Made by a program: the position numbers and the translations under genes | NCBI GenBank assembly: GCA_010692645.1 | Contig: JAAHGS010000037.1 | Span: 1-50,141, forward strand | Direction: 5' to 3' | From: Symploca sp. SIO2E9 | Lineage (GTDB): Bacteria > Cyanobacteriota > Cyanobacteriia > Cyanobacteriales > Coleofasciculaceae | DNA length: 50,141 nucleotides | Part shown: positions 9,010 to 17,930 of the stretch, piece after piece | How the letters are laid out: each line of letters starts with the position of its first letter | Position numbering within the stretch: the first letter of the stretch is position 1 | Notes under the pieces: generated by a model | What the model saw: the letters and a program-made list of their open reading frames with translations, nothing else | What the model was told of the DNA's origin: nothing | Database searches by the model: none

Positions 9010-9201
9010 TTAAAGACGCGGGGACAGGTCGAGGCGGAGACGCCCAGCACAGTCAAAACACACCTCAATGACGCTGTTGCCATAATCATTGCTTCTTTCT
9101 CGCCAAGTTTGACTATACTCACCAACAGGACATTAGACATCTCCTATAGGATTGGCTCCATACTGTAAGCCAACAGATGCACTAACTTTAACAACGGTGG
9201 T
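9010..9201 (-). pseudogene. Possible degraded coding fragment
   Basis: On the minus strand, one reading frame of 63 codons between stops reads like protein (VGLQYGANPIGD, then CPVGEYSQTWRERSNDYGNS, then IEVCFDCAG) but is interrupted by a TAA at 9133-9135 and has no start. It may be the relic of a longer gene or chance. I do not recognise the family. It lies just downstream of the kinase gene that ends at 9217. Confidence 0.25.
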
Positions 9202-9216
9202 TCATCTAACAAAAGA

Positions 9217-10974
9217 TTAAGGCTTAATTAAATGCTGTTCAGCTTGGCGATAGTCTCCAATCAATCTCACTTTCCGTAAAGGCAAATAAATCAGGGTAGC
9301 AGCCAAAGGTAAACTAGTTAACGCCATAGCACCCAGTATCAGAGGATTGAGGAATCCTGTACCTAAACATAGTCCGAAGCTACTGCCAGCTGCTGTCGTC
9401 AACAGCGAAAGCCAGAGAGCAAACTCCTTGCTAAGTCGTCTTCTAATCAAATTCTCGACAGCAATTCCAGTCACCATCCCAATTATCAATCCACCGACGA
9501 TTCCTACTACTGCTCCAACTATTGCCACTTTGCCAGCAACTGCTAGAGTTCCAGTCCAAGCCATTGCCAAGGTGACAATCCCCAGCGCAGCGCCAGCTAT
9601 AGCTGCAACCGTTGCTCCCATCTTGACTCCAGCTGCCGACATTGCCCAAGCTGCCGCTTGCATTCCAACAGCAGCTCCAGCAGCAGTACCTAAGCCAGCT
9701 GTTGCTGAATATCCAGCTAAGGTTCCAGAGATAAGGACACTCCAGGAAATAATCCAAGACATCATCAAAGAAAGCAAAAACTGTATAGATAAGAAACTTA
9801 CTGGTAGTTTTTTAGTTCTAATTGGAATTGGAGCTGTTTGAACTTCAAGGTTTAGACAATAGGTTTCTCGTAAAGAATTAGTATGCAGTAAAAGCTGGCG
9901 GTTGAAAATTTTACCTGCCATCAACTTGCTAGTATCAACGCTAATTTTGCACTCAGCTTGATTACTTTCAAAATCTAGTGGCTGCACTGAAATCCAGCTG
10001 TGGTAGCTAGGGTTATGTGGTGGATCACTCAGATGAGCAGCAACTTCCCATCTACCGGCAAGCATTGTCTCAGGAACTGCATTCTTAACTGTGATAACTT
10101 GAGTTAAATTCTCGCCCAGTCTTTTTGCTGTGAACTCCAGGTTGGTGTGACTAAATTTAGCCTCAGGCAAGCGTATGGGGTGAGCTGGAATTGCTTCCAA
10201 AGCAGCAGTAGCATTAAGATAGCGTTCTGTACATCTAGGTTCAACCATTTTTCCAAGCCACTTAACCCATTGGAAATTGAGTTTGGGAACTAGATGCTTA
10301 AAACTAACTCGATAGTTAGTATCCACCAACTGACCAATTTCATTAGATTTGGTTGCTGTCAGCAAACAAATTAAGGTCATACCCAAACTATAGATATCGG
10401 AAGATTCAGTAATTTGGTGATTAAATATTTGCTCTGGTGGCATAAATCCCAAAGTTCCTTTGACTACGCTGCTGATGCCAATTTCACCATCACCAACTCT
10501 GGCGAACCCAAAATCTACAAGATAGACATTTAATTTCTCATCAACCAAAATATTTTCTGGTTTAATATCTCGATGTATCACCGGAGGAATTCGATTTTGT
10601 AGATAAACTAAAATCCCCAATAAAGAAACGGCTATTTGTTTAATATCATCCGCATTAAAACTGCGTGTCACCCCTAAAGAGGAGGCATCTTTATATTCCT
10701 GCACCATACAAAAACCATCTGGAGTCTCAAAGCAATCCAAGTAACGGGGGATACCTGAATGCTTGAGTCCTTGCAGCACCTGAATTTCTCGTTCGTGGGC
10801 ATTATAATCTGACCAACTTGAGTCAGATTTGACAAACTGAAACTGCTTAATCACGACTGGCTGCCCACTTGCGATCATTGTTGCCAAGTAAGTAACTCGC
10901 CCTCCGGCACGATTAGAACCGAGTTCTCTTTCTACTTGATAACCCTGGCGTTCAAATTCTGGAAAATTATTCAT
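9217..10974 (-). CDS. Membrane-anchored Ser/Thr protein kinase
   Basis: About 585 aa from the ATG at 10974 (a TTG three codons earlier is less likely). The Hanks-type kinase domain spans roughly residues 1-270: catalytic lysine in PVVIK near 43, HRDIKPEN at 134-141, DFGFAR at 154-159, and GTLGFMPPEQ in the activation region. A linker of about 100 residues with beta character follows, then a long Gly/Ala-rich hydrophobic stretch (about 400-555) that looks like several membrane helices. The kinase should face the cytoplasm. Substrates are unknown. It is divergent from the gene at 11079 across about 100 bases. Confidence 0.85.
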   Translation of the reverse strand: MNNFPEFERQGYQVERELGSNRAGGRVTYLATMIASGQPVVIKQFQFVKSDSSWSDYNAHEREIQVLQGLKHSGIPRYLDCFETPDGFCMVQEYKDASSLGVTRSFNADDIKQIAVSLLGILVYLQNRIPPVIHRDIKPENILVDEKLNVYLVDFGFARVGDGEIGISSVVKGTLGFMPPEQIFNHQITESSDIYSLGMTLICLLTATKSNEIGQLVDTNYRVSFKHLVPKLNFQWVKWLGKMVEPRCTERYLNATAALEAIPAHPIRLPEAKFSHTNLEFTAKRLGENLTQVITVKNAVPETMLAGRWEVAAHLSDPPHNPSYHSWISVQPLDFESNQAECKISVDTSKLMAGKIFNRQLLLHTNSLRETYCLNLEVQTAPIPIRTKKLPVSFLSIQFLLSLMMSWIISWSVLISGTLAGYSATAGLGTAAGAAVGMQAAAWAMSAAGVKMGATVAAIAGAALGIVTLAMAWTGTLAVAGKVAIVGAVVGIVGGLIIGMVTGIAVENLIRRRLSKEFALWLSLLTTAAGSSFGLCLGTGFLNPLILGAMALTSLPLAATLIYLPLRKVRLIGDYRQAEQHLIKP

Positions 10975-11078
10975 TCTTATCAATTTAGAAGAACTTATGC
11001 AGATTCTATGACTTTCTTTTATGATGAGCTTAACCCCATTTTGATGTAGCTGTACCTAATGCCAAAAGTAAAGTTTTG

Positions 11079-12182
11079 ATGAAGATACGTGGCGTTTGGC
11101 TTACCAATGTCGATAGTCAAATTTTCAATTCCAAACAACATCTTACTGAAGCCATACAATTTTTGGCTAACATAGGATTTAATACAATATTTCCTGTTGT
11201 TTGGAATAAAGGGTTTACTCTGTATCATTCCCAAGTAATGAAGGACAATTTTGGTGTCGATTTCGAGATTGCCCCCAAATATCAACAACAAAGTCGAGAC
11301 CCTTTACTAGAAGTAGTTGAGGCAGCAAAAAAAGTTAAACTCAAGGTCATTCCTTGGTTTGAATATGGATTTGCTTATTCTCATCAAATTTTAAAAGATC
11401 AACACAAGCAACGATTGCAGAAAAATTTTTACAAAAAAGGATGGATTGCTTATGATCAACAGGACAAACCTCTCAAAAAGAATGGCTTTGAGTGGCTAAA
11501 TGCACTTGATCCCGAAGTGCAAAATTTTATTTTGAACCTGATGCTGGAAGTTATCCAAAACTACGATGTCGATGGTATACAGGGTGATGACAGAGTGCCT
11601 GCATTTCCATCTGAAGGTGGCTATGATCAGAAAACAAAGCAACGTTTTCGTCACAAGTTTGGTGAAGAGCCACCATTAAACACTAAAGATCAAGTATGGT
11701 TGCAGTGGCGTGCTGATCTTCTTACGGATTTTTTAGCTCGTCTTTACCAAAAAGTAAAAGCTATTAATCCAAATCTGATTGTATCAATAGCTCCCCACCC
11801 CTTTAAATTTGGTTTCCAAGAATACCTCCAAGACTGTCCAAATTGGCTCAAACTAGGTTTAGTTGACATTATTCATCCCCAGCTTTATCGACGCAATGTG
11901 AAAGGATATAAAGCTCTTGCTAAGGAAATTCTCAATCAATTAACAACTGACCAATTGCCAAAACTATCGCCTGGTATTTTAATGAAAGTCGGTAATTTTA
12001 GAATTAGCGCTAATGATTTATGTAAAATTATTGAATATAATCGCCAGTCTGGGATTCAAGGTGAGGTATTTTTCTTTTACGAAGGTCTACGAGAAAACAA
12101 TAGCGAATTAGCAAGGATTTTGCTAAAAAACAACTACCGTGAAGCCTCTCTCATTTTAAAAGAACAAGGGCTTTCTGATTAG
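11079..12182 (+). CDS. Glycosyl hydrolase-like family 10 (GHL10/DUF187-type) protein
   Basis: 367 aa, ATG at 11079. TIM-barrel-like protein beginning KIRGVWLTNVDS, with FNTIFPVVWNKGFTLY, VIPWFEYGFA, YDVDGIQGDDR (a likely active-site acidic pair) and SIAPHPFKFG. These are hallmarks of the glycoside-hydrolase-like GHL10 group common in cyanobacteria. No signal peptide is seen, so it may be cytoplasmic, unlike many relatives. Substrate unknown, presumably a polysaccharide or peptidoglycan sugar. It is a single gene with repeats downstream. Confidence 0.8.
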   Translation: MKIRGVWLTNVDSQIFNSKQHLTEAIQFLANIGFNTIFPVVWNKGFTLYHSQVMKDNFGVDFEIAPKYQQQSRDPLLEVVEAAKKVKLKVIPWFEYGFAYSHQILKDQHKQRLQKNFYKKGWIAYDQQDKPLKKNGFEWLNALDPEVQNFILNLMLEVIQNYDVDGIQGDDRVPAFPSEGGYDQKTKQRFRHKFGEEPPLNTKDQVWLQWRADLLTDFLARLYQKVKAINPNLIVSIAPHPFKFGFQEYLQDCPNWLKLGLVDIIHPQLYRRNVKGYKALAKEILNQLTTDQLPKLSPGILMKVGNFRISANDLCKIIEYNRQSGIQGEVFFFYEGLRENNSELARILLKNNYREASLILKEQGLSD

Positions 12183-12193
12183 AATACGGTCAG

Positions 12194-12353
12194 TAATAAG
12201 TAATAAGTAATAAGTAATACTCAGATCTTGCACCTGATAAGACAAAAATCAAAACCTTGCTCATTAATCAAGCAAGAGAACAAGCGACAATCATCTCTAT
12301 ACAAGAACTGCAACCATCAGCTCTTCTCTCAATTTTTTTTGTGCAAGATCTGA
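12194..12353. repeat. TAATAAG tandem repeat and a 133-bp inverted-repeat element
   Basis: TAATAAG is repeated three times plus a partial unit at 12194-12219. Directly next to it, TCAGATCTTGCAC (12221-12233) is the exact complement of GTGCAAGATCTGA (12341-12353), framing 133 bases with no gene. This looks like a small non-autonomous element or MITE, with 13-bp terminal inverted repeats. Confidence 0.45.
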
Positions 12354-12385
12354 ATTAACAAGCTATGATTTTTGGTATGAGCAGT

Positions 12386-12492
12386 TATAGCAACTGACAT
12401 GCTGGTTAGGACATCGTATTTTGACTCAAAGGGAACAGGGAACAGGTAACAGGGAATAGAACAGTGTCCTAACAGCTGTGGCGACTGCTATA
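12386..12492. repeat. 107-bp MITE-like repeat, copy A
   Basis: Same length and layout as 26091-26197. Both begin TATAGCAAC, have GTTAGGACA near the left and its complement TGTCCTAA near the right, contain a CAGGGA(G/A) micro-repeat in the middle, and end GTGGCGACTGCTATA. The outer ends are imperfect inverted repeats (TATAGCA). It is a foldback element with no coding capacity. Confidence 0.65.
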
Positions 12493-12509
12493 CAAGTTGA
12501 CAATATCTC

Positions 12510-13156
12510 TTAATTCCCAAATTCATATCCAAAATATTCTATATCTACCCTGAACTTGTCTTTGATTATTTCCTTTGTTACCTCGGAATAATATTCTGTG
12601 TAGTGTTTGCTTCTTCCCAAATTCTTGTTTTCGTGAGGCAACTCTTGTGTCAGTCCCAGCCGTTTAGAAATAGTTGTCCAATCATTCTGAATAGTTTCAA
12701 ATCTGCCAATAAAGTCAACAAGTACATTACCGTGGGGATCGACAAACCAATCTAGTTGGTTTACGTGGGGAATAGAATTTACACATGTACTACTACTATA
12801 TTTAATCCATGCAACAAATTCCTCAAAAGTCATTTTTTTTTCATTTGCAGACCTTCCCTGCGAAGATATAGCGAAACTACACGATCCCAGGGATTACGAA
12901 CAAATCCAAATTTGAAATAGGAGTTAAACTGTTTTTTGCCGGTCTTGAATCTCTTTTTTTTCGGTAATAACAGATAAGCGCTTGATAAAACGTTGTTCTT
13001 TATACCACCATAGCATGTCCAGTAATTCTGCATATTGAATCTTATCTGACAAATATTTAAATGAGGCTTATGATGGGAGCCAATAATAGTTCTGATGCTA
13101 CTAGAACCAGTTTTAGGCACTTCTACAAAGATACATTTGTGCTTGTGTGAAATCAT
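12510..13156 (-). pseudogene. Sulfotransferase family gene split by a frameshift in an A9 run
   Basis: The upstream part (13156-12830, 108 aa) has the 5'-phosphosulfate loop VPKTGSSSI and the 3'-phosphate motif FVRNPWDRVVSLY of PAPS-dependent sulfotransferases (Sulfotransfer_2 type). It ends in KKK-stop. The second part (12833-12510, 107 aa) begins MTFEEFVAWI, the expected continuation. The junction is a run of nine A on the coding strand (12833-12841 on the plus strand), and one extra A would fuse the two frames. So it is a one-base deletion, a sequencing error, or slippage-dependent expression. As written, neither half is a complete enzyme. No sulfation or glycan genes are close by. Confidence 0.75.
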
Positions 13157-13316
13157 CTTAATTGTCTCTCGTTATCAATTAAAATCGTGTCATCATTGGA
13201 CAATAATATAGTATAACAAACATATTTTAGTTTTGCTTTTTTTTACTCACTTCACACTTTAAGTTTGCGATTATTCATGCCTTAGAGATTACCTCATCTA
13301 AGCACTTCACAATTTA

Positions 13317-13369
13317 GGTATGAGGTTGAGTGAGATTTTGACTAATAGCTAATACCTAGTAAACAGCTA
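13317..13369 (+). repeat. 53-bp dispersed palindromic repeat, copy B
   Basis: Partner of 8942-8994, with about 7 differences in 53 bases. Here the internal inverted repeat is weaker (GGTAT...ATACC). It abuts the end of the FAD monooxygenase gene at 13371 and may act as its 3' structure. Confidence 0.5.
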
Positions 13370-13370
13370 T

Positions 13371-14873
13371 CTACAGCAAGGCCTCCATTTCTTGTTCAAA
13401 ATTGCGACAATAAACCTTTTGTCCGTACTCCTGCCACTCTCTTGAAGACCAGTAAAACTGTCCCAATGTTGCCTGTTGGATGCTCTCCATAAATGGGCGA
13501 CGAAGACGCTCATATTTCTCGAAGGCTTCAGAGATAGCTAGTGTGTTATCCCAATTATTCTTCTGGGCGAGGTTAGTAACCAGTGTTGCCAACACCCCTG
13601 CATCTTCCAATCCTTGATTAGCTCCTTGAGCCTTAAAAGGAGGCATCCCATGTGCTGCATCACCAATGAATACTACTCGGTTATTACTCCATGCTGGTTC
13701 AATTGTGCCAGTATAATTTCCAGCATTTAAATTAGCTGTACTAGGAAATTGTATGGAATCCGAAATAATAGCGCGGTGAATGTAGTATGGACGTTGTAGC
13801 ATGTTGACCGAGGGAGATATACGCACTAATTCCCTGAGGGGATCGGGAAAGTTAGCTTTCTCCAATTCTTGTAGAGCTAAGTCAACTAACAAACCTCCAG
13901 ACTTACCCTCCAATTCCTCCAAAGACAAAGGAATATGTAGGATGTACCCCATTTGACCACTTGAACGTCTCCATAACATCATCCTTGAATTACCTATAGA
14001 GGTAGAATCTGCCGATAGGTGATCATCAAAGACTGTCAGAATTGGGGAATCCTCAAAGAATTTCGCTTCTAGCTCTGTGGAGAGATGATGTGGGATCTCG
14101 GAAATTTCTCTACACGCTATTGCTGCAAACCCAGAGTATTCAGGTTGTGCAAAAGCACAGTAAGGACTATCTGCATACAAAACCTTACGAACCGTAGAGT
14201 TGATGCCATCAGCTGCAATAACTAATTTTGCTCGGAGCGATTTTGTTTGCAGTTGCTGAGGAATACTCCTGGCATTTGGAGTTTGCCTGTTATTGTCTTG
14301 GACTATCTCTGCCCAATATGCATAGGGGTTAGCTTCTGCTGCCGTATTAGATACACAATCTATCCGAACACACCCATACTCTGGCTCATCGACAACATTA
14401 AGACAACGGTGATTAGCTTTGACCAAGTCTTGAGGAAGTATGTGTCTCAGAGTTGTCTGCAAATCATACCAACTAATTGAAACTCGACCCTCCCCATACT
14501 TTTTCAACCAGTGATTGTAGTCAAGAGGGATGGAGTGAAGCCGCTGCCCTTGGAAATTTTTTTGCACCCATTCAGATGAAGTTTTAGTGTTTTTTTGTTG
14601 CTGAGTAGTTTGATAACCAGTCTTTTGGTGCTCGGATGAATTGGGATTCAAAAACTTATTACCAGCTTCCTTTACCTGTTCGTAAGCTTGAGGATCTAAA
14701 TATTTAAGAGCTTTCAAACCATTGGGGAGAAGGTCAACGATCTGACCAACCTTACGAAAAGTACGAGTCTGATCAATTACTATAAGATTATCAATACCAC
14801 GCTTGCGTAAACCAATGGCAGTTGCTAACCCCACAGGACCAGCACCGACTACCACAACATCGTAGATTCCCAT
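13371..14873 (-). CDS. FAD-dependent aromatic-type monooxygenase
   Basis: 500 aa from the ATG at 14873, chosen over a TTG one codon earlier because GGGAGA lies about 7 bases upstream. The dinucleotide motif GAGPVG is at about 10-15 in VVVVGAGPVGLATA. The second FAD motif is FIGDAAHGMPPFKAQGANQG, typical of the PF01494 group (salicylate/PHBH-like hydroxylases). A DG-type motif, LVIAADGINSTVR, binds the NAD(P)H/FAD pyrophosphate. It should hydroxylate or epoxidise a small aromatic or isoprenoid; the substrate cannot be read. It stands alone, with C-rich micro-repeats between it and the cyclase gene. Confidence 0.8.
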   Translation of the reverse strand: MGIYDVVVVGAGPVGLATAIGLRKRGIDNLIVIDQTRTFRKVGQIVDLLPNGLKALKYLDPQAYEQVKEAGNKFLNPNSSEHQKTGYQTTQQQKNTKTSSEWVQKNFQGQRLHSIPLDYNHWLKKYGEGRVSISWYDLQTTLRHILPQDLVKANHRCLNVVDEPEYGCVRIDCVSNTAAEANPYAYWAEIVQDNNRQTPNARSIPQQLQTKSLRAKLVIAADGINSTVRKVLYADSPYCAFAQPEYSGFAAIACREISEIPHHLSTELEAKFFEDSPILTVFDDHLSADSTSIGNSRMMLWRRSSGQMGYILHIPLSLEELEGKSGGLLVDLALQELEKANFPDPLRELVRISPSVNMLQRPYYIHRAIISDSIQFPSTANLNAGNYTGTIEPAWSNNRVVFIGDAAHGMPPFKAQGANQGLEDAGVLATLVTNLAQKNNWDNTLAISEAFEKYERLRRPFMESIQQATLGQFYWSSREWQEYGQKVYCRNFEQEMEALL

Positions 14874-15040
14874 CAAAATTCTCCCAATAACTATCGCGAC
14901 TTTAGATTTGCAGAATAAATCTAATCAACTAAATGAATGCTAAAAATAATTCTCCCTCTCTGGAGAGTCTTATTTATAGCAGTTTTCATTTGAATGAAGT
15001 ACAACGCCTCTTAGCTCTTGGATAAAAGTCAATCCACAAT

Positions 15041-15087
15041 AATAATTTCTCCCCCTCTCCCCCTCTCCCCTTCCCCCCTCTCCCTTC
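15041..15087. repeat. C-rich short tandem repeat (CTCCCC)
   Basis: Low-complexity CTCCCCCTCTCCCC run of the kind scattered in cyanobacterial genomes. Similar units occur at 20849-20965. It lies in the short gap between the cyclase and monooxygenase genes, and no other element is seen there. Confidence 0.6.
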
Positions 15088-15141
15088 AACAAGCTGTACC
15101 TCACTCAATTGAAAAGCGCTATATTTGCCCCTTGGCTTTAA

Positions 15142-16611
15142 TCATAGCTTTTCGGTAACTATTAACTCATAAATCCCTACTGGCTCGACCTTACCTTTAA
15201 CCTTTACAGATTGCTCAACCAACTTGAGAACAAAAGACTCTGGTTGCTTGAGGGATTCTAGCACTGATTCTGTCACCAAGATGCTGCAATTATAGGTTCT
15301 GGTTAAACCCTCAACCCGTGCCGCCACATTCACGGCATCTCCAATCACTGTAGACTCAATCCGTGAAGCAAAGCCGATAGTACCCATAACTACCTCGCCT
15401 CGGTGAATACCAATACCAATGTTAATCTGGGGCAAGCCTTTGATGTGGCGTTTTTCATTGAAGATTTTTAGTCTCTGCTGCATTCCTAGCGCCGCCTGTA
15501 GAGCATTACCACTAGTCTCATCTTCAAACAGTGCCATAATCGCATCACCAATATACTTATCAATGAAGCCACCAGCCTCCTCAATCACCTTTCCCATGCA
15601 GGCAAGATAATCATTCAATAAAGTAAAAGTTTCTAGGGGCGTCAGTTGTTCCGACATTGATGTATAGCCCCGAATGTCGGCAAACAAAATTGTAATTAGG
15701 CGTGTCGAAGCTACCCCTACCTGGATGTTCTCGATACCGTCAGCAGCAATAGCCGTGAGAAACTTATCTGGTACAAAACGTTCAAAGGACTTAGCAGTTC
15801 TTTCGAGTCTGCTAAAGGTTGCCTCAAGAGCTATAGACATTTGATTAAAGGACGTTGCTAGTGCCCCAATTTCATCGGCACGGTCAATACTAGCACGATG
15901 ATACCAATCGCCAGCAGCAATTTTAGCAGCACTTATTTGTAAGCGCCTCACTGGTTTAGTCAGATGCTGCGCTAGGATGTAGGCACCGATTAGACCGAGC
16001 CCCAGTCCCAAACAGCCAACAACTAAAGCTTTGTAGATAGCTCGTCTTACCGCACGCCTAACTCGCCTTAGTGACAGGCCCATCCGCAGAGTGCCAACTT
16101 TGACACCAGATGCCTGGCGAATGTCTGAGGCAGCTTCCAGGATTGCCTCGCCACGACGCGCCTGTAGTTTGCCTTCAGGAAACTCAAGATTTCGCAGCAT
16201 CACAGTTTTATGGACGCGGGAATCATTGTATACACCAAGGGCAGCCTCGGTAATCTTAGCTGGTACGATATCGGGAAAGTACTGATCAACAAAATCACTA
16301 GGTACAGCAGCGACAATCTGGTTAGAGTGCCGTGCGTCTGAAACTAGAATGTAGAGAAACTGACGGTTTCGCTGTAGCAGCAGATTTATACCCAGACGAA
16401 TTTGACTCCAATTCTGGTTGACAAGTTCGTTCGTCCAGGCATTGGAGAGGGCAGTGGCAATCATCCGGGCTTCCCGCTGGGTTTGCTTGTAATAAGCATC
16501 CCTGACGTCGTCTGCCCAAGTCCAGACAACAACACCGACAATCGCCAAAATCAAGAGCAAAGTGGCGACGATAATCCTAGTGCAGATGGAATGGAATAAA
16601 ACAACCTTCAA
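15142..16611 (-). CDS. Transmembrane class III adenylate cyclase with HAMP domain
   Basis: 489 aa. TM1 is at about 12-31, an extracytoplasmic sensor region at 32-190, TM2 at about 194-214, HAMP at about 215-270 and the cyclase catalytic domain at 300-485. The metal-binding aspartates are D312 (FADIRGYT) and D356 (KYIGDAIMA). The substrate-selecting pair reads K352 and T421, the combination common in bacterial adenylate cyclases, so ATP to cAMP is favoured over GTP. The transition-state pair N428/R432 lies in AVNVAARVE. Its ATG overlaps the stop of the upstream gene by 4 bases (ATGA), so the two are translationally coupled. Confidence 0.88.
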   Translation of the reverse strand: MKVVLFHSICTRIIVATLLLILAIVGVVVWTWADDVRDAYYKQTQREARMIATALSNAWTNELVNQNWSQIRLGINLLLQRNRQFLYILVSDARHSNQIVAAVPSDFVDQYFPDIVPAKITEAALGVYNDSRVHKTVMLRNLEFPEGKLQARRGEAILEAASDIRQASGVKVGTLRMGLSLRRVRRAVRRAIYKALVVGCLGLGLGLIGAYILAQHLTKPVRRLQISAAKIAAGDWYHRASIDRADEIGALATSFNQMSIALEATFSRLERTAKSFERFVPDKFLTAIAADGIENIQVGVASTRLITILFADIRGYTSMSEQLTPLETFTLLNDYLACMGKVIEEAGGFIDKYIGDAIMALFEDETSGNALQAALGMQQRLKIFNEKRHIKGLPQINIGIGIHRGEVVMGTIGFASRIESTVIGDAVNVAARVEGLTRTYNCSILVTESVLESLKQPESFVLKLVEQSVKVKGKVEPVGIYELIVTEKL

Positions 16612-17693
16612 GGTGTAACCTCTAGTTTCTCTACAAAGGTCACCCAGTAGTTATTGCCAGACTGAATTTGACAATCAGAAGAGAGGGCGAGAGTCACAGG
16701 CCCACCCATTTTCGCCGGTATGGGTTGAGCATCTTCGCCCCAATGGGTGGCTAAAAGAATATCGCAGCTGTTGAGTTCAGATGCTTCTAAGCGAATGGGA
16801 TTAGCGGCATCGCTGTATACAGGCGGCTTACCCTGAATGATAACTGCACCGTTTTTTGGCAATTGGAGACCAGTAGCTGCCAGAAGATCACGTACCAGCA
16901 CCCCATGGAGTTTGGTCTTACTGGCTGGCCAACCAATACGATAGCCAACAGCTTCCTCAATGTTAACTTGCGGCAGTTTTTCGAGGAAAGTTTGATCTAA
17001 GAGACCTTTGCCAACTTGTAGTTGTATTGGTTCAGTCCCTAGAACTATATTGGTGAGGTAAAATGTCCAGAAGCGGTCTGGATACTTAGATTGGAGCTGC
17101 GGAAAGTCAGTATAAGGAAATACTAAGTAAAGAGGCCCGCCTTCAAAGCGGGAGATTTTTTTGCCATTACGCTCTAGGGCAATGAGAATTGGATATTGAC
17201 GCAGGTCGTCGATACTTACTGTGGCTCGATAACCATCGTAGCTAACAAAAGTAACTTCTGTAACATGAGTATCAACCCCAAACTCTTCAAGCAGCGTTGA
17301 GACAGGCACACCACGAAAACTGACAATTGCTTCGGGAGCAGTTGTATTGTGAGGCTCCCGCGTCTGGATTGACTTGTTGACCAGCGTCTGAAGTTTTGAC
17401 AAGCTTAACTGAATTTGCTCACCCGTGAGGTTTTTTCCCTCAATTTTCAGTTGCCACTCTGAGTTAGATTGAGCATTTTGTTTATGGGTGGTAACCATCT
17501 CCTCATTCCGAGTAATTGCCTCTTGGTGCCATTCCTCCAATTGAGTATTTGTCGGTTGCTTTGTACATCCACTCAGGTAAGTTGTCAGATTGAAGCAGGC
17601 AAAGATCAAAACGGTGAAGGTAAAAGTCTTCTTTCTTACTGCTTTGCCTTTTTTGTTTGCACAAGGCACTGGAGTAATCAGAAAGCTGTTCAT
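16608..17693 (-). CDS. Lipoprotein with sulfite-oxidase-like (molybdopterin-binding-type) fold
   Basis: About 361 aa from the ATG at 17693. The N-terminal hydrophobic stretch ends in the lipobox LSGC, so it is probably anchored at a membrane outer face. The body has the oxidoreductase molybdopterin-binding pattern: SFRGVPVSTLLEEFG, VSYDGYRATVS, RFEGGPLYLVFPY, FWTFYLTNIVLG, with a second related half toward the C-terminus (GVLVRDLLAATG, KMGGPVTLAL). I see no cysteine at the usual cofactor-ligand position; the only cysteines are in the lipobox and two late ones. It may therefore be a binding rather than a redox protein. It overlaps the cyclase gene by 4 bases, suggesting a sensing partner. An ORF extension to 17738 runs into repeats and is unlikely. 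Confidence 0.7.
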   Translation of the reverse strand: MNSFLITPVPCANKKGKAVRKKTFTFTVLIFACFNLTTYLSGCTKQPTNTQLEEWHQEAITRNEEMVTTHKQNAQSNSEWQLKIEGKNLTGEQIQLSLSKLQTLVNKSIQTREPHNTTAPEAIVSFRGVPVSTLLEEFGVDTHVTEVTFVSYDGYRATVSIDDLRQYPILIALERNGKKISRFEGGPLYLVFPYTDFPQLQSKYPDRFWTFYLTNIVLGTEPIQLQVGKGLLDQTFLEKLPQVNIEEAVGYRIGWPASKTKLHGVLVRDLLAATGLQLPKNGAVIIQGKPPVYSDAANPIRLEASELNSCDILLATHWGEDAQPIPAKMGGPVTLALSSDCQIQSGNNYWVTFVEKLEVTP

Positions 17694-17698
17694 GGTAA

Positions 17699-17757
17699 GC
17701 GCTACGCGCATGCTGCGCAAACATGGTTCATGGTTCATGTTTCATGGTTCATGGTTC
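17699..17757. repeat. GCGCTACGCGCATGC repeat plus ATGGTTC heptamer array
   Basis: The first 33 bases, starting GCGCTACGCGCATGCTGCGC and ending CATGGTTCAT, recur exactly at 20772-20804. They run into five tandem ATGGTTC heptamers (17723-17757, the third with one change). The GC-rich core is nearly palindromic. It lies directly upstream of the lipoprotein gene start and may affect its expression. Confidence 0.6.
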
Positions 17758-17801
17758 ATTGGGTTGGTATTCGACAGTTGTGAAATACTTTCCCAATGAA
17801 C
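17754..17801. repeat. 48-bp inverted-repeat unit (GTTCATTGGG ends), copy A
   Basis: GTTCATTGGG at 17754-17763 and CCCAATGAAC at 17792-17801 are exact complements and enclose GTATTC...AGTTGTGAAATA. A related sequence occurs at 24674-24721. It looks like a very short foldback repeat. Confidence 0.5.
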
Positions 17802-17930
17802 AATCAACAATAGACATCGGAAATAATTATGCTAGAACCCTTATGCTATTGTTCCAAAATCGAGGTTTCTGGAGATGTCTAATGAACTATGAACAGTCTT
17901 TACTCAAATATTTATGGCTGAATCAATTTT

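Noticed and set aside
9347-9841. 164-aa Ala/Pro-rich frame on the plus strand
   Set aside because: It is the antisense shadow of the Gly/Ala-rich membrane part of the kinase gene.
16608-17693. Calling the lipoprotein an active sulfite oxidase
   Set aside because: No cysteine is at the usual molybdenum-ligand site, so I kept only the fold-level call.
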